From a virus, in the IMG/VR virus record IMGVR_UViG_3300044622_001316, positions 1 through 45,529 of that record: a stretch of DNA of 45,529 bases. One strand, written 5' to 3'. Positions 21,174 through 28,222 of the stretch are shown here, piece after piece. The position numbers and the translations under genes were made by a program. The notes below the pieces were generated by a model, which worked only from the letters and a program-made list of their open reading frames with translations, searched no databases and was not told the origin of the DNA. How positions within the stretch are numbered: position 1 is the stretch's first letter; every line of letters begins with the position of its first letter.

Positions 21174-23009
21174 ATGGACACAAAGTTTTTGTTTGGCCTG
21201 GAGTATTTGCACACGCTCCAGAACGCGACGACTGTTGCGTTTGACTGTGAGACTACGGGGCTCCAGCCGAAGTTTGGCGGGTTGCGGTTATTGCAGTTGG
21301 CGGCTCTGGACCGGGAGCCGGTGATCATCGACTGTTGGGAACTGGAGGATCACCAGTGGACTGAGCTGGAGGATTTCTTTGCGACCAAGCGGTATTGGGT
21401 GGCACACAATGCCGTGTTCGATCTGGGCTGGTTGCAGGAGCACGAGATTTATCCAGAGGGGGATGTGCTTTGCACCATGCTGGCTAGTCGGATCTTGACG
21501 AATGGACTGCCGAATGTGAAGCACGGCCTTCAGCACGTGGTGAAGCGTTACCTGAAGGAGGAGATCTCGAAGGAGGAGCAGAGGAGTGATTGGAGTGGTG
21601 AACTTACGAGGGAACAAATGTACTATGCCGCGAAGGATGTGCAGGTGTTGATTGAGTTGGATGGGCCGATCAATCAGCGGATGGCGGAGGCGAATCTGCA
21701 CCATGCGTGGTTTTTGGAGTGTAAGGCGTTGCCGGCGATGGCGCAGTTGTGGAGAACCGGGCTGCCGTTTGATCGCAAGTCACTAGAAACGCTCCAGGGG
21801 GACTTAACGGTTGAACATGAGCAGCGGGGGCGGGAGTTTTTGGTTGCACTGGATCGGGCACTGCCGGCGGACTCCAAGCTACCGAGGGAGGCGGATGGCA
21901 GCATCAACACGCGCTCCAAAGCAGTTGGCAGTGTGCGAGCTGGGACCAGGCTGGAGGCTGGTTTCAATCTGAACAGTCCCAAGCAACTGCTGGATGTCTT
22001 TACGAAGTTGCTGGGGCGGAAGCCGGTGGATGCGAATGGGAAGGCGAGTGCCAGCAGGCAGGCGTTGCGGGAGTATGCGGGGGACCATCCGGTGGTGGCG
22101 GAGTATCTGGCGTGGAAGCGGGTGGAGAAGCGGCGGCAGATGGTTGAGGCGCTGATTAAACACCTGCAGGCGGATGGGTTTATTCGTGCCAGCTACATGC
22201 AGTTGGGGGCGGATACGGGGCGGATGTCGTGTATCAGTCCGAACCTGCAGCAAATTCCAAGAGATTCTAGATTTAGGGACTGTGTGAAGGCTCCGAAAGG
22301 GTGGAGACTAGTGGTGGCCGATTACGCGCAGATGGAACTGCGGTTGGCTGCTGCAGAAGCCGAAGATCCGCTCATGATCGAGGCGTTCCAGCGTGGGACG
22401 GACTTGCACACACTTACTGCAATGCAGATTTATGGAGTTGATGAACATGAAGTCACAAAAGAGCAGCGCCAGATTGCTAAATCTGCGAACTTCGGCCTTT
22501 TGTATGGATCGGGAGCCAGAGGATTACGCAACTATGCAGCAAGCATGGGGATACAAATGGATCTTGATGAGGCAGCGGAGGTGCGGGAAAAGTTCCACGC
22601 AGCCTATACAGGAATCAGCCGGTGGCAACGCAAAAATGCTCAGGCAGCTGATGCTTGTAAAGCAAATGCTGCGATCCGTATTCGTAAGTCGCAGTTGCGG
22701 CGGTTTCTTCCGGGTGAGCACAACAAGCTAACCACTCGTTGTAACACTCCAATTCAGGGGGCTGGTGCGGCGGTGTTGAAGCGGACGCTGGGGAAGTTGT
22801 GGCCGCTACTGCGCAAGGAAAGCGATGAGGTGGTGCAGCTTGCTGGCGTGGTCCACGACGAGGTGATCTTGCTGGTGCGGGAAGATCAGGCGGAGAGGTG
22901 GGCGCTCCAGTTGGCTAAGACGATGGAGGAGGCTGAGGCGGAGTGGCTTGGGGTGGTGCCAGCGCTGGCTGAGGCGCATGTTGGGGAGTCTTGGCTGGAG
23001 GCGAAATGA
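21174..23009 (+). CDS. polA: DNA polymerase I (family A) with 3'-5' exonuclease
   Basis: 611 aa from ATG 21174; the open frame to 21021 overlaps the previous gene. Replicative phage polymerase. Proofreading domain: FDCETTG (D24, E26), VFDLGWL (D83), YAAKD (Y151, D155). Polymerase: motif A LVVADYAQMELRL (D383), O-helix R432, K436, F440, Y444, motif C VVHDEV (H561, D562). No 5'-3' exonuclease domain, as usual in phages. F440 is the residue equivalent to E. coli Phe762, a form associated with virulent phages. Confidence 0.95.
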   Translation: MDTKFLFGLEYLHTLQNATTVAFDCETTGLQPKFGGLRLLQLAALDREPVIIDCWELEDHQWTELEDFFATKRYWVAHNAVFDLGWLQEHEIYPEGDVLCTMLASRILTNGLPNVKHGLQHVVKRYLKEEISKEEQRSDWSGELTREQMYYAAKDVQVLIELDGPINQRMAEANLHHAWFLECKALPAMAQLWRTGLPFDRKSLETLQGDLTVEHEQRGREFLVALDRALPADSKLPREADGSINTRSKAVGSVRAGTRLEAGFNLNSPKQLLDVFTKLLGRKPVDANGKASASRQALREYAGDHPVVAEYLAWKRVEKRRQMVEALIKHLQADGFIRASYMQLGADTGRMSCISPNLQQIPRDSRFRDCVKAPKGWRLVVADYAQMELRLAAAEAEDPLMIEAFQRGTDLHTLTAMQIYGVDEHEVTKEQRQIAKSANFGLLYGSGARGLRNYAASMGIQMDLDEAAEVREKFHAAYTGISRWQRKNAQAADACKANAAIRIRKSQLRRFLPGEHNKLTTRCNTPIQGAGAAVLKRTLGKLWPLLRKESDEVVQLAGVVHDEVILLVREDQAERWALQLAKTMEEAEAEWLGVVPALAEAHVGESWLEAK

Positions 23010-23191
23010 GGCCCAAGCCGTTGCGGTGGTATGTCGTGGTAATGCGGTGCATTGGGGGTCCGCTCCATGAGTACAAGGTGGAGGCGGAGGATGCGTTCCA
23101 AGCGCACCAGCAGATACAGCAGCTGTTTCCGGGTAAGACTGTGGTCAGAATTGCGCTGGCACCACCGGTATTTGATGGCGAAGACTGGTAG
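23006..23191 (+). CDS. Small hypothetical protein
   Basis: 61 aa from ATG 23006, overlapping the polymerase stop as ATGA. LRWYVVVMRCIGGPLHEYKV, then a helix (EDAFQAHQQIQQLFPGKTVV): strand-helix-strand, similar in layout to the 53-aa protein at 20017. Family not recognised. Confidence 0.6.
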   Translation: MRPKPLRWYVVVMRCIGGPLHEYKVEAEDAFQAHQQIQQLFPGKTVVRIALAPPVFDGEDW

Positions 23192-23201
23192 GGAGATCAT
23201 C

Positions 23202-23378
23202 ATGGAGCGGCTGTACGCGGCCATTCGCCGTTCTCGAACAGCGGATATTCAGCGTGCAGCCATGTTTCTGGAGTGGGCGTATGAGGTCAGGTTGGGCTCG
23301 AAGCGCCAGCGGGCTGTGGCGAGGCAGGCGCAGTCGGAGGCGTGGAAGAAGAAGGTGGACGCTCCAGCTCGTTGGTAG
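23202..23378 (+). CDS. Small basic helical protein
   Basis: 58 aa from ATG 23202 with AGGGAG six bases upstream; an ATG at 23175 would overlap the previous gene. Rich in Arg/Ala/Lys helices (ERLYAAIRRSRTADIQRAAM). Possibly nucleic-acid binding. No family recognised. Confidence 0.5.
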   Translation: MERLYAAIRRSRTADIQRAAMFLEWAYEVRLGSKRQRAVARQAQSEAWKKKVDAPARW

Positions 23379-23393
23379 TGCTACTATGTAGCA
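23379..23393 (+). promoter_or_regulatory. Perfect palindrome upstream of ribbon-helix-helix gene
   Basis: TGCTAC-TAT-GTAGCA, starting on the base after the preceding stop codon and 17 bases before the start at 23411. Suitable as an operator for the small ribbon-helix-helix protein it precedes, or as a mRNA hairpin. Confidence 0.45.
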
Positions 23394-23410
23394 GAGTAGA
23401 CCGCACGGGT

Positions 23411-23671
23411 ATGCCGCTTAAGCACGGGAGCAAGTTTTATTGCCAGGTCTTGCTGGATCCGAACAGGTATGGGCTGGTGGTGAAGCTGGCTGAGAGGGAG
23501 AACAAAAGACCCACGGCATTGATGAGGGAGATGATTTATGCGGCGTTGGAGAAGATGTCGTTGACGTCGGATTACAAGGCGGCGGAGGCGGCGGATCATG
23601 CGATGTGGGCGGAGTCGGTAAAACGACGAGTAGAAGGCAGGCAACGCTCCAAGCAACAGGGGGATTCATGA
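23411..23671 (+). CDS. Ribbon-helix-helix-like DNA-binding protein
   Basis: 86 aa from ATG 23411. SKFYCQVLLDPNRYGLVVKL then AERENKRPTALMREMIYAAL is strand-helix-helix in the CopG/Arc order, with a helical charged tail. A second such gene lies before the polymerase. The palindrome at 23379..23393 may be its binding site. Coupled to the next gene by ATGA. Confidence 0.6.
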   Translation: MPLKHGSKFYCQVLLDPNRYGLVVKLAERENKRPTALMREMIYAALEKMSLTSDYKAAEAADHAMWAESVKRRVEGRQRSKQQGDS

Positions 23672-23892
23672 CGCGGTACGTGATTTTGTGTGGCGACAAG
23701 TACGTGGCGGCTGCGCAGCCAGACACGAGGAAGATTTTGTTGACTGAGGCGCGTGAGGATGCTGGGTCGTGGTCGACCTACGAGCGCACCATCAAGGCGG
23801 CCAGGTTTGTAGAGGAGGTTACTCGCGTTCCAGTGATCGTGCAGGCCGTAGAGGAGCCTGACTATCCGAAGTCCTGGAATGTCGAAGACTAA
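23668..23892 (+). CDS. Small hypothetical protein
   Basis: 74 aa. MTRYVILCGDKYVAAAQPDT then KILLTEAREDAGSWSTYERT: alternating strands and helices. No motif recognised. Overlaps both neighbours (ATGA upstream, 14 bases downstream). Confidence 0.55.
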   Translation: MTRYVILCGDKYVAAAQPDTRKILLTEAREDAGSWSTYERTIKAARFVEEVTRVPVIVQAVEEPDYPKSWNVED

Positions 23893-24121
23893 GCAGTGGG
23901 TTGAGGTGGAGGTGTGGCTCCCGGGGCGTGGGGCGCTGCGGACGCTTGTGCCGGGGGAGAACTGGGAGGAGGCCCGTACTTACGCGGAACGTAAGTATCG
24001 GGGGTGTCTTGTGTTGTTGCCGGGGCAGGTTAAGAAGCCCGAGCTGGCGCGGTCGAAGAATGGGGCGGAGAAGGATGCCCGGGCGATGCTAAAAAGGCGT
24101 CAGCAGGAGTCGCGGTCGTAG
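23879..24121 (+). CDS. Small basic hypothetical protein
   Basis: 80 aa. VEVEVWLPGRGALRTLVPGE then a helix and a Lys/Arg-rich tail (RAMLKRRQQESRS). Last gene of the long rightward train. Its end overlaps the opposing gene at 24100 by 22 bases, with no terminator seen between them. Confidence 0.55.
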   Translation: MSKTKQWVEVEVWLPGRGALRTLVPGENWEEARTYAERKYRGCLVLLPGQVKKPELARSKNGAEKDARAMLKRRQQESRS

Positions 24122-24324
24122 CCGCAGATGTCGGCCAGGTTGTTGGCGGCTTCGCGGATGGCCCAGTCGGTTTTGATGCGTTCCAGGTGGTAGAGCTGGT
24201 TGAGGAGTTTTGCGGCTTGGTGGAGTTCGTCGATGTTGCGGGCCGCGTGGAGTTGGTCCAGGTAGCGCTCCTGGGCGTGCTGTGTGAGCTGGTGCTCCAG
24301 GCGGGGTTCGAGGGGGTTGTGCAT
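24100..24324 (-). CDS. Small helical hypothetical protein
   Basis: 74 aa, helical and His/Leu/Ala-rich (EHQLTQHAQERYLDQLHAAR, then AKLLNQLYHLERIKTDWAIR). It starts one base after the endolysin stop, so it belongs to the lysis transcript. Family not recognised; no membrane segment, so not itself a holin or spanin. Confidence 0.55.
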   Translation of the reverse strand: MHNPLEPRLEHQLTQHAQERYLDQLHAARNIDELHQAAKLLNQLYHLERIKTDWAIREAANNLADICGYDRDSC

Positions 24325-24325
24325 G

Positions 24326-25447
24326 TCAGACGGGGTGGATTTGGAGGAGCCAGCCAGAGTCGGGGCCGTCGATGAGCCAGCGCGGGAGCCAGTTCTTGCG
24401 GGAGTATGCGATGCCGGCGCCGCCTTTGTTGCTCACGTAGCCACCTTTTACGAGGTCGGCTTCGCCGTTGGGGTCGTTGTGGATGAAGTGGGTGGGGGTG
24501 AAGCCGGTGACGACGCTCCAGTGGCCGGAGCCGTTTGGGGCGGAGACGGGGCCGCGGTGGAGCCAGCCGACTGGGGTGGGGCGGCCCTTTTCGAGTTGTT
24601 CCTCCAGGGTGGAGGCGGTGGCGTCTTGGATGAAGGTGGCGGCGAGGCCCAGGGAGCGGAGGGCGCTGAGTTGGGCGGAAACGTCTGTGCTGTCGCCGTA
24701 TTTGCGGCGGATGACGTTGTAGGCGTCGTCGTTGCCGATCTTGCCCCAGTAGCGGGCGACCATGGCGCAGCTGGAGCTGAAACACTCGCGGTAGCCGGTG
24801 CCGCTTTTGTTGTCGAGCTGGTACTCGTAGGGGACTTTGAGGGTGCAGGTGCCAGCGGTTTCGGGTTTGACCGCGTGCTGATCCATGAGTTTGATCAGCT
24901 TTTCGGGGTAGGTGGGGTCAGTGGCGTAGCCCTGCTTTTGCAGCATCCGGGCGGCGTCTTCGCGGGATGCGGCGTTGTTGACGCCTTTGTAGGTTTTGAA
25001 GTCTTTGTACCAGTGGTCGACGAGGTAGCAGACGCAGGTCTGGATGTCCGGGAAGTCGATGAAGGAGTCAGTGATGGTGACCCACTGGTTGTTGAGGAAT
25101 TCTTGGGTTTTGGTGGCGGTGCCTTCGCCTTTGAGGCCGAAGAAGTTGTTACGGCCCGAGGTTTTGGTGCCGTGGGCGGATTCCAGGGCCCATTGGGCGG
25201 CGACCAGTTCGGGGAATTTGGCGCCAGCGATGCGGGCGGCTTTGGTGATGCCGTTCCAGTCGTTGGTGATGGCCAGGATTTTGCCGCTCTGGCTCCAGGT
25301 TTTGAACCAGGGTTGGTTGCGGCTGAGGATGTTGGGGTCGGACTTGTGGATGGCTTCCTGCAGTTCTTGCAGGGCGGCCATCTGGTGGGGGAGGGCACGG
25401 TAAAACCGGCACAGATCCAGCAGACGGAGGGAGGAGGGGTTAGTCAC
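24326..25447 (-). CDS. Two-domain endolysin: glucosaminidase + C39-like peptidase
   Basis: 373 aa, GTG start. Residues about 55-195 resemble FlgJ/LytG-type N-acetylglucosaminidases: AAQWALESAHGTKTSG (probable catalytic E89) and NNFFGLKGEG. Residues about 203-373 resemble a C39-like papain-fold peptidase: FSSSCAMVARYWG (C227), GHWSVVTGF (H309), IHNDPNG (D325). The enzyme would cut both glycan and peptide bonds of peptidoglycan. No signal peptide, so it needs the holin. The start overlaps the previous stop by 8 bases (GTGACTAA). Confidence 0.85.
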   Translation of the reverse strand: MTNPSSLRLLDLCRFYRALPHQMAALQELQEAIHKSDPNILSRNQPWFKTWSQSGKILAITNDWNGITKAARIAGAKFPELVAAQWALESAHGTKTSGRNNFFGLKGEGTATKTQEFLNNQWVTITDSFIDFPDIQTCVCYLVDHWYKDFKTYKGVNNAASREDAARMLQKQGYATDPTYPEKLIKLMDQHAVKPETAGTCTLKVPYEYQLDNKSGTGYRECFSSSCAMVARYWGKIGNDDAYNVIRRKYGDSTDVSAQLSALRSLGLAATFIQDATASTLEEQLEKGRPTPVGWLHRGPVSAPNGSGHWSVVTGFTPTHFIHNDPNGEADLVKGGYVSNKGGAGIAYSRKNWLPRWLIDGPDSGWLLQIHPV

Positions 25448-25682
25448 GGCGCCAGGGGGCGTGGATGGATATCGGGCCGCCGAGCTTCTGGGACTCTCCG
25501 GTCTGCAGCTCGGGATCTATGGGGTGGTCAATGGTCGTGGGAGAGTCGGTGGGTGGGGGCTGGCTGTTGTGCCAGGCGGTGATTTCCGCGTCGACCTTGG
25601 CTGGGAGCGTGCGCTCGAACCACCACTTGCGGATGGCTGATTCGAGGTCACGCTCCAGGGCAGGTTTGCCGAAGCGGATCAG
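25440..25682 (-). CDS. Lysis-cassette protein with non-standard start
   Basis: 80 aa. The frame between the upstream stop and the endolysin contains no ATG, GTG or TTG in its coherent first 30 codons. The best start is CTG at 25682, overlapping the TGA of the holin-like gene as CTGA. The text reads as a real protein (RFGKPALERDLESAIRKWWF, then KVDAEITAWHNSQPPP), with a helical N-terminus and a Pro/Thr-rich tail. No membrane span. Possible partner of endolysin or holin; unknown family. Confidence 0.5.
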   Translation of the reverse strand: MIRFGKPALERDLESAIRKWWFERTLPAKVDAEITAWHNSQPPPTDSPTTIDHPIDPELQTGESQKLGGPISIHAPWRRD

Positions 25683-25819
25683 CCCTTTTTTGCCTTGAGG
25701 AGGTTAAGGATTTGGAAAACAAGTTGGACGATGCTGTTGCTCTTGAGGGGGGACAGAGCGATCAGCTCGGAGGCGGCGGCGACCACGATCCAGAAGGCTG
25801 GATGCGACAGGAAGTCCAT
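25679..25819 (-). CDS. Holin-like small membrane protein
   Basis: 46 aa from ATG 25819. MDFLSHPAFWIVVAAASELIA is a hydrophobic segment, then a second moderately hydrophobic helix (SNSIVQLVFQILNLLKAKKG) ending in Lys. I recall close relatives in cyanophage lysis regions. First gene of the leftward lysis unit; its job would be to open the inner membrane for the endolysin. Assignment rests on size, hydrophobicity and position. Confidence 0.6.
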   Translation of the reverse strand: MDFLSHPAFWIVVAAASELIALSPLKSNSIVQLVFQILNLLKAKKG

Positions 25820-25858
25820 GAGATGTAGTAGGGGACTTTTCTGTGTAAGTCTAACTGT

Positions 25859-25900
25859 GGTAGCAAGCGTTTTAGCAATAACGCTGTTTCTGTCGCTACC
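25859..25900. promoter_or_regulatory. Nested inverted repeats in lysis/HNH divergent region
   Basis: Outer GGTAGC (25859) / GCTACC (25895) encloses AGCGTT-N8-AACGCT (25866..25885). Located between the holin-like gene (leftward) and the HNH gene (rightward). May be a shared operator or a leader structure. Confidence 0.4.
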
Positions 25901-25922
25901 GTTGGGGTAGCTGCTGCGCGGT

Positions 25923-26231
25923 GTGGATTACATCGACGAGCAAGACGGGTTTGTTCGTAAACGCGAGGCTAAGGCCAGGTTTCGAGAGCAGATATTGAAG
26001 GGTTGGGATTACAAATGCGCATATTGCCGCGAACCGCTTGGCAAGTCGGGGACGCTGGATCACGTGCGTCCCAAGTCGAAAGGTGGTGAGACGGTGCCAT
26101 CGAACTTGGTGGCGTGTTGCCTATCGTGCAACACCCGGAAGAGTTCCACGGAATGGTCAGCGTGGTTTCGGATGCAGGAGTTCTGGGAGCCGCATGTGGA
26201 GGATGCGATCCAGTGGTGGTTGAGTCAGTGA
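25923..26231 (+). CDS. Small HNH endonuclease
   Basis: 102 aa, GTG start. Compact HNH: YKCAYCREPLG, TLDHVRPKSKGG, PSNLVACCLSCNTRKS, with two zinc Cys pairs and the catalytic His. GC content matches the surroundings, unlike the HNH at 16510. Small HNH proteins can assist terminase cleavage in some phages or act as homing nucleases; here it lies far from terL, so the role is open. Overlaps the opposing 26225 gene by 7 bases. Confidence 0.85.
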   Translation: MDYIDEQDGFVRKREAKARFREQILKGWDYKCAYCREPLGKSGTLDHVRPKSKGGETVPSNLVACCLSCNTRKSSTEWSAWFRMQEFWEPHVEDAIQWWLSQ

Positions 26232-26413
26232 GTGGACTGGTTTGGGGGGAGCCAGCCCATGGATTCGGCGTACATCATGGCCATCCACAAATCTTCAACA
26301 TATCTACAGGATCCGCGGGTGCAGATGCGGTAGTAGATGCCGCCGTCGTCGCCGCGGATGGTGTCGAGGTGGAAACTTTGGCCCAGGTCTTCGGTAGAGA
26401 TTACTGAGGACAT
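26225..26413 (-). CDS. Small hypothetical protein
   Basis: 62 aa (TEDLGQSFHLDTIRGDDGGI, then YVEDLWMAMMYAESMGWLPP). No family recognised. Overlaps the stop of the upstream membrane/coiled-coil gene by 13 bases, so co-translated with it. Confidence 0.5.
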   Translation of the reverse strand: MSSVISTEDLGQSFHLDTIRGDDGGIYYRICTRGSCRYVEDLWMAMMYAESMGWLPPNQSTH

Positions 26414-26658
26414 GATGAGGGACGGGATTCCAATACGGTGACTCGTTGTTCGACGCGGTTGAGGCGGCCGAAAGTTTCTTTGCGGTCTTCTTTGATGTCG
26501 GTGTGGAGCACTTCGAGTTGGGTGGCGATGTGTTCCACGGCAGCGGTGAGGCGGATTACGGCATCACGTGCTTCGTCGCTGCGGCGACTAAAACCCATCG
26601 CGCCCATAGCGGCCACGCTGATGGAGGCTCCAGCAACAGCAGCGATCAGCTCGATCAT
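26401..26658 (-). CDS. Membrane-anchored coiled-coil protein (XhlA-like)
   Basis: 85 aa. N-terminal hydrophobic helix (IELIAAVAGASISVAAMGAM) followed by a coiled coil (AAVEHIATQLEVLHTDIKED, then FGRLNRVEQRVTVLE). This layout resembles, in reverse order, the XhlA-type lysis accessory proteins, and also minor tail-associated membrane proteins. It lies between lysis and fibre genes, which suits a lysis accessory role. Confidence 0.5.
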   Translation of the reverse strand: MIELIAAVAGASISVAAMGAMGFSRRSDEARDAVIRLTAAVEHIATQLEVLHTDIKEDRKETFGRLNRVEQRVTVLESRPSSCPQ

Positions 26659-26667
26659 GCACCTAGG

Positions 26668-26805
26668 TTAGCGCCCCTGCCCGCGGCGAGGTTTCTTGCC
26701 GCGGCGGCGGGGCCGGCTGTTCTGGCCGTAGCCGATGCTGGTGGTCTTGGGTGGCCCGGGTTGGTGGTCAATCCGGGCGGCGCCAGTCTTGGCTTTTACG
26801 GCCAT
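26668..26805 (-). CDS. Tiny very basic protein
   Basis: 45 aa, MAVKAKTGAARIDHQPGPPK then SIGYGQNSRPRRRGKKPRRG. I recall very similar short proteins near structural genes of cyanophages. The start overlaps the upstream stop as TGATG. A strongly positive, disordered peptide, possibly virion- or nucleic-acid-associated. Function unknown. Confidence 0.65.
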   Translation of the reverse strand: MAVKAKTGAARIDHQPGPPKTTSIGYGQNSRPRRRGKKPRRGQGR

Positions 26806-27335
26806 CAGAATCCGCTGCTGGTGCTGTTGGTGCTAAACAGCACGGTGTCGTCGCCTTGGGGGGCGGCGGGCTGCGGCGCGTAGGGATCAGATGGCCAAGA
26901 GGAGTAATCCGGGCTGGTGATGTAGGCCGCGAGTGCCTCGGTATCGGCGGTGTTGCGAATTTCGTAGTTTTTGCTGCCTGAGGCAAGGCGGATTTCTTCG
27001 CGCCAGGTCCGCAAGACGGGGTCGGCTGTTTTGCCGTTGTCGGCCTCGCGGATGATGATCCAGTCGGTGGGGGCCATCAACGTGTTAGCCGTGGTGCGGG
27101 TTTGTTGTACCCACTGATCCACGAGTTGGGCGTGGTCCTTAGGGATCAGCTTGCCCTCGGCGTCGTAGCCCCAGTAGAAGCGCTGGTCCCAGGTCGGAGG
27201 GTCGGGGACTTCGGTGATGCCGATGGCGGTACGGTCTTCGGGGCTGCTAAGCCTGACCCAGTTAGCCGGATACTGGATTCCGTCGTGCGTGAACGCAACG
27301 TCCGGGCTGAGGGGTTTGCCGTCGAGAAGAAACAC
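26805..27335 (-). CDS. Putative tail-fibre-associated protein
   Basis: 176 aa, GTG start. The segment PTDWIIIREADNGKTADPVL followed by RTWREEIRLASG is a pattern I associate with cyanophage proteins encoded next to tail fibres and with tail-fibre assembly helpers (Caudo_TAP/XkdW-like). It sits downstream of the two fibre genes on the same strand. It may be a fibre chaperone or a minor virion protein. Confidence 0.5.
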   Translation of the reverse strand: MFLLDGKPLSPDVAFTHDGIQYPANWVRLSSPEDRTAIGITEVPDPPTWDQRFYWGYDAEGKLIPKDHAQLVDQWVQQTRTTANTLMAPTDWIIIREADNGKTADPVLRTWREEIRLASGSKNYEIRNTADTEALAAYITSPDYSSWPSDPYAPQPAAPQGDDTVLFSTNSTSSGF

Positions 27336-27410
27336 AGTGGTTCAGGCGTCTAGTAGTTGACACCGCTGGAAGGCTTCTGTCACTCTAGCCTCCCACGCAA
27401 TCACGGCACC

Positions 27411-27635
27411 ATGACCGACGAAGAGATCCAAGAAATTATGTACATGCACGCAAACTGCTTCACCAATTACATCTGCTTCAGCGATCAGGGCGTGCTCGAC
27501 TTTGCCCGTGCCGTGCTGGACCAGGCTGGATACAAGGCGCCAGAGCCGCAATCAGAGCCTATCGGTGCCAGTTATGCCGACGCGATGTGGCGCTTTTCGG
27601 AAAGTGTGGACAAACTGCAGGGGAAGTTGGAATGA
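27411..27635 (+). CDS. Small hypothetical protein
   Basis: 74 aa from ATG 27411 (MTDEEIQEIMYMHANCFTNY). Helical, acidic. A perfect TTGACA lies at 27357 but without a clear -10 at the right distance. It converges exactly on the next gene: its TGA (27633..27635) abuts the opposing stop at 27636. Similar openings are familiar from cyanophage hypothetical proteins. Confidence 0.6.
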   Translation: MTDEEIQEIMYMHANCFTNYICFSDQGVLDFARAVLDQAGYKAPEPQSEPIGASYADAMWRFSESVDKLQGKLE

Positions 27636-27878
27636 CTACTGGGCTTCAAGCTCGGCGGCGATGGCGAGGATTGCCTCACGGGCCGAATCGTTTCTTGCCT
27701 CCATGGCAAAGTCATGATCGTGGTGGCCAGTGTAGCTCGAGTAATCCTCAGGCACCACTTGATCCGCAGCAGCTCGCAGGGCGGCAGCGGCAATCTCCCG
27801 GGAGTAACACTCAGGGTTGATCTCGTACTGCATGGCAGCATCCAGCACCGCCTGCGCGGCGGGGGAGAGGTCAGTCAT
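27636..27878 (-). CDS. Small hypothetical protein
   Basis: 80 aa from ATG 27878; an upstream in-frame ATG at 27923 lies inside the preceding gene. MTDLSPAAQAVLDAAMQYEI, then SREIAAAALRAAADQVV and an acidic segment. This opening recurs, as I remember it, in cyanophage genomes. Function unknown. Overlaps the upstream stop by 8 bases. Confidence 0.6.
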   Translation of the reverse strand: MTDLSPAAQAVLDAAMQYEINPECYSREIAAAALRAAADQVVPEDYSSYTGHHDHDFAMEARNDSAREAILAIAAELEAQ

Positions 27879-28116
27879 CGAGTTGCTCCAAGGCACGAAG
27901 AAGGATGTTGTAATGAGCTGCATCTAACTCAGTATCTTCCAGAACTGCGATGGCCTGCTCCTTCAAGCTCGGTGGCTTGGGTTGGGCCAGGGCGGCTTCC
28001 GCTTTGGCGCGAAGCATGGTCCAATCGCCGGTTGTTGCTCCTGTTTCGTAATACAGAGCCTCCAGCAGCTCATCGCATAGCGCTCGGAAGTCAGGCTTGT
28101 CGTAATCTGGGGTCAT
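27871..28116 (-). CDS. Small hypothetical protein
   Basis: 81 aa, ATG 28116 with GGAGG six bases upstream. PDFRALCDELLEALYYETGA, then an Ala/Lys helix and DAAHYNILLRALEQLDD. A cyanophage-type small acidic protein of unknown role, paired with the next gene. Confidence 0.6.
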   Translation of the reverse strand: MTPDYDKPDFRALCDELLEALYYETGATTGDWTMLRAKAEAALAQPKPPSLKEQAIAVLEDTELDAAHYNILLRALEQLDD

Positions 28117-28222
28117 CGTCGATCCTCCAATCGGCGGTCATGGGGCAGGGTGTTAGCGCACCGCTGCTTCACCACCTTACCACCGTATCAAGCTGCCACA
28201 CAGGTCTTGTTCTCTAGTGGGG

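Noticed and set aside
24284-25582. 432-codon open frame on the plus strand
   Set aside because: Lies opposite the endolysin, which has clear catalytic motifs; composition is Gly/Val/Ala-rich shadow.
27357-27362. Perfect TTGACA as promoter of the gene at 27411
   Set aside because: No -10-like hexamer at 15-19 bases downstream, so it is not listed as a promoter.
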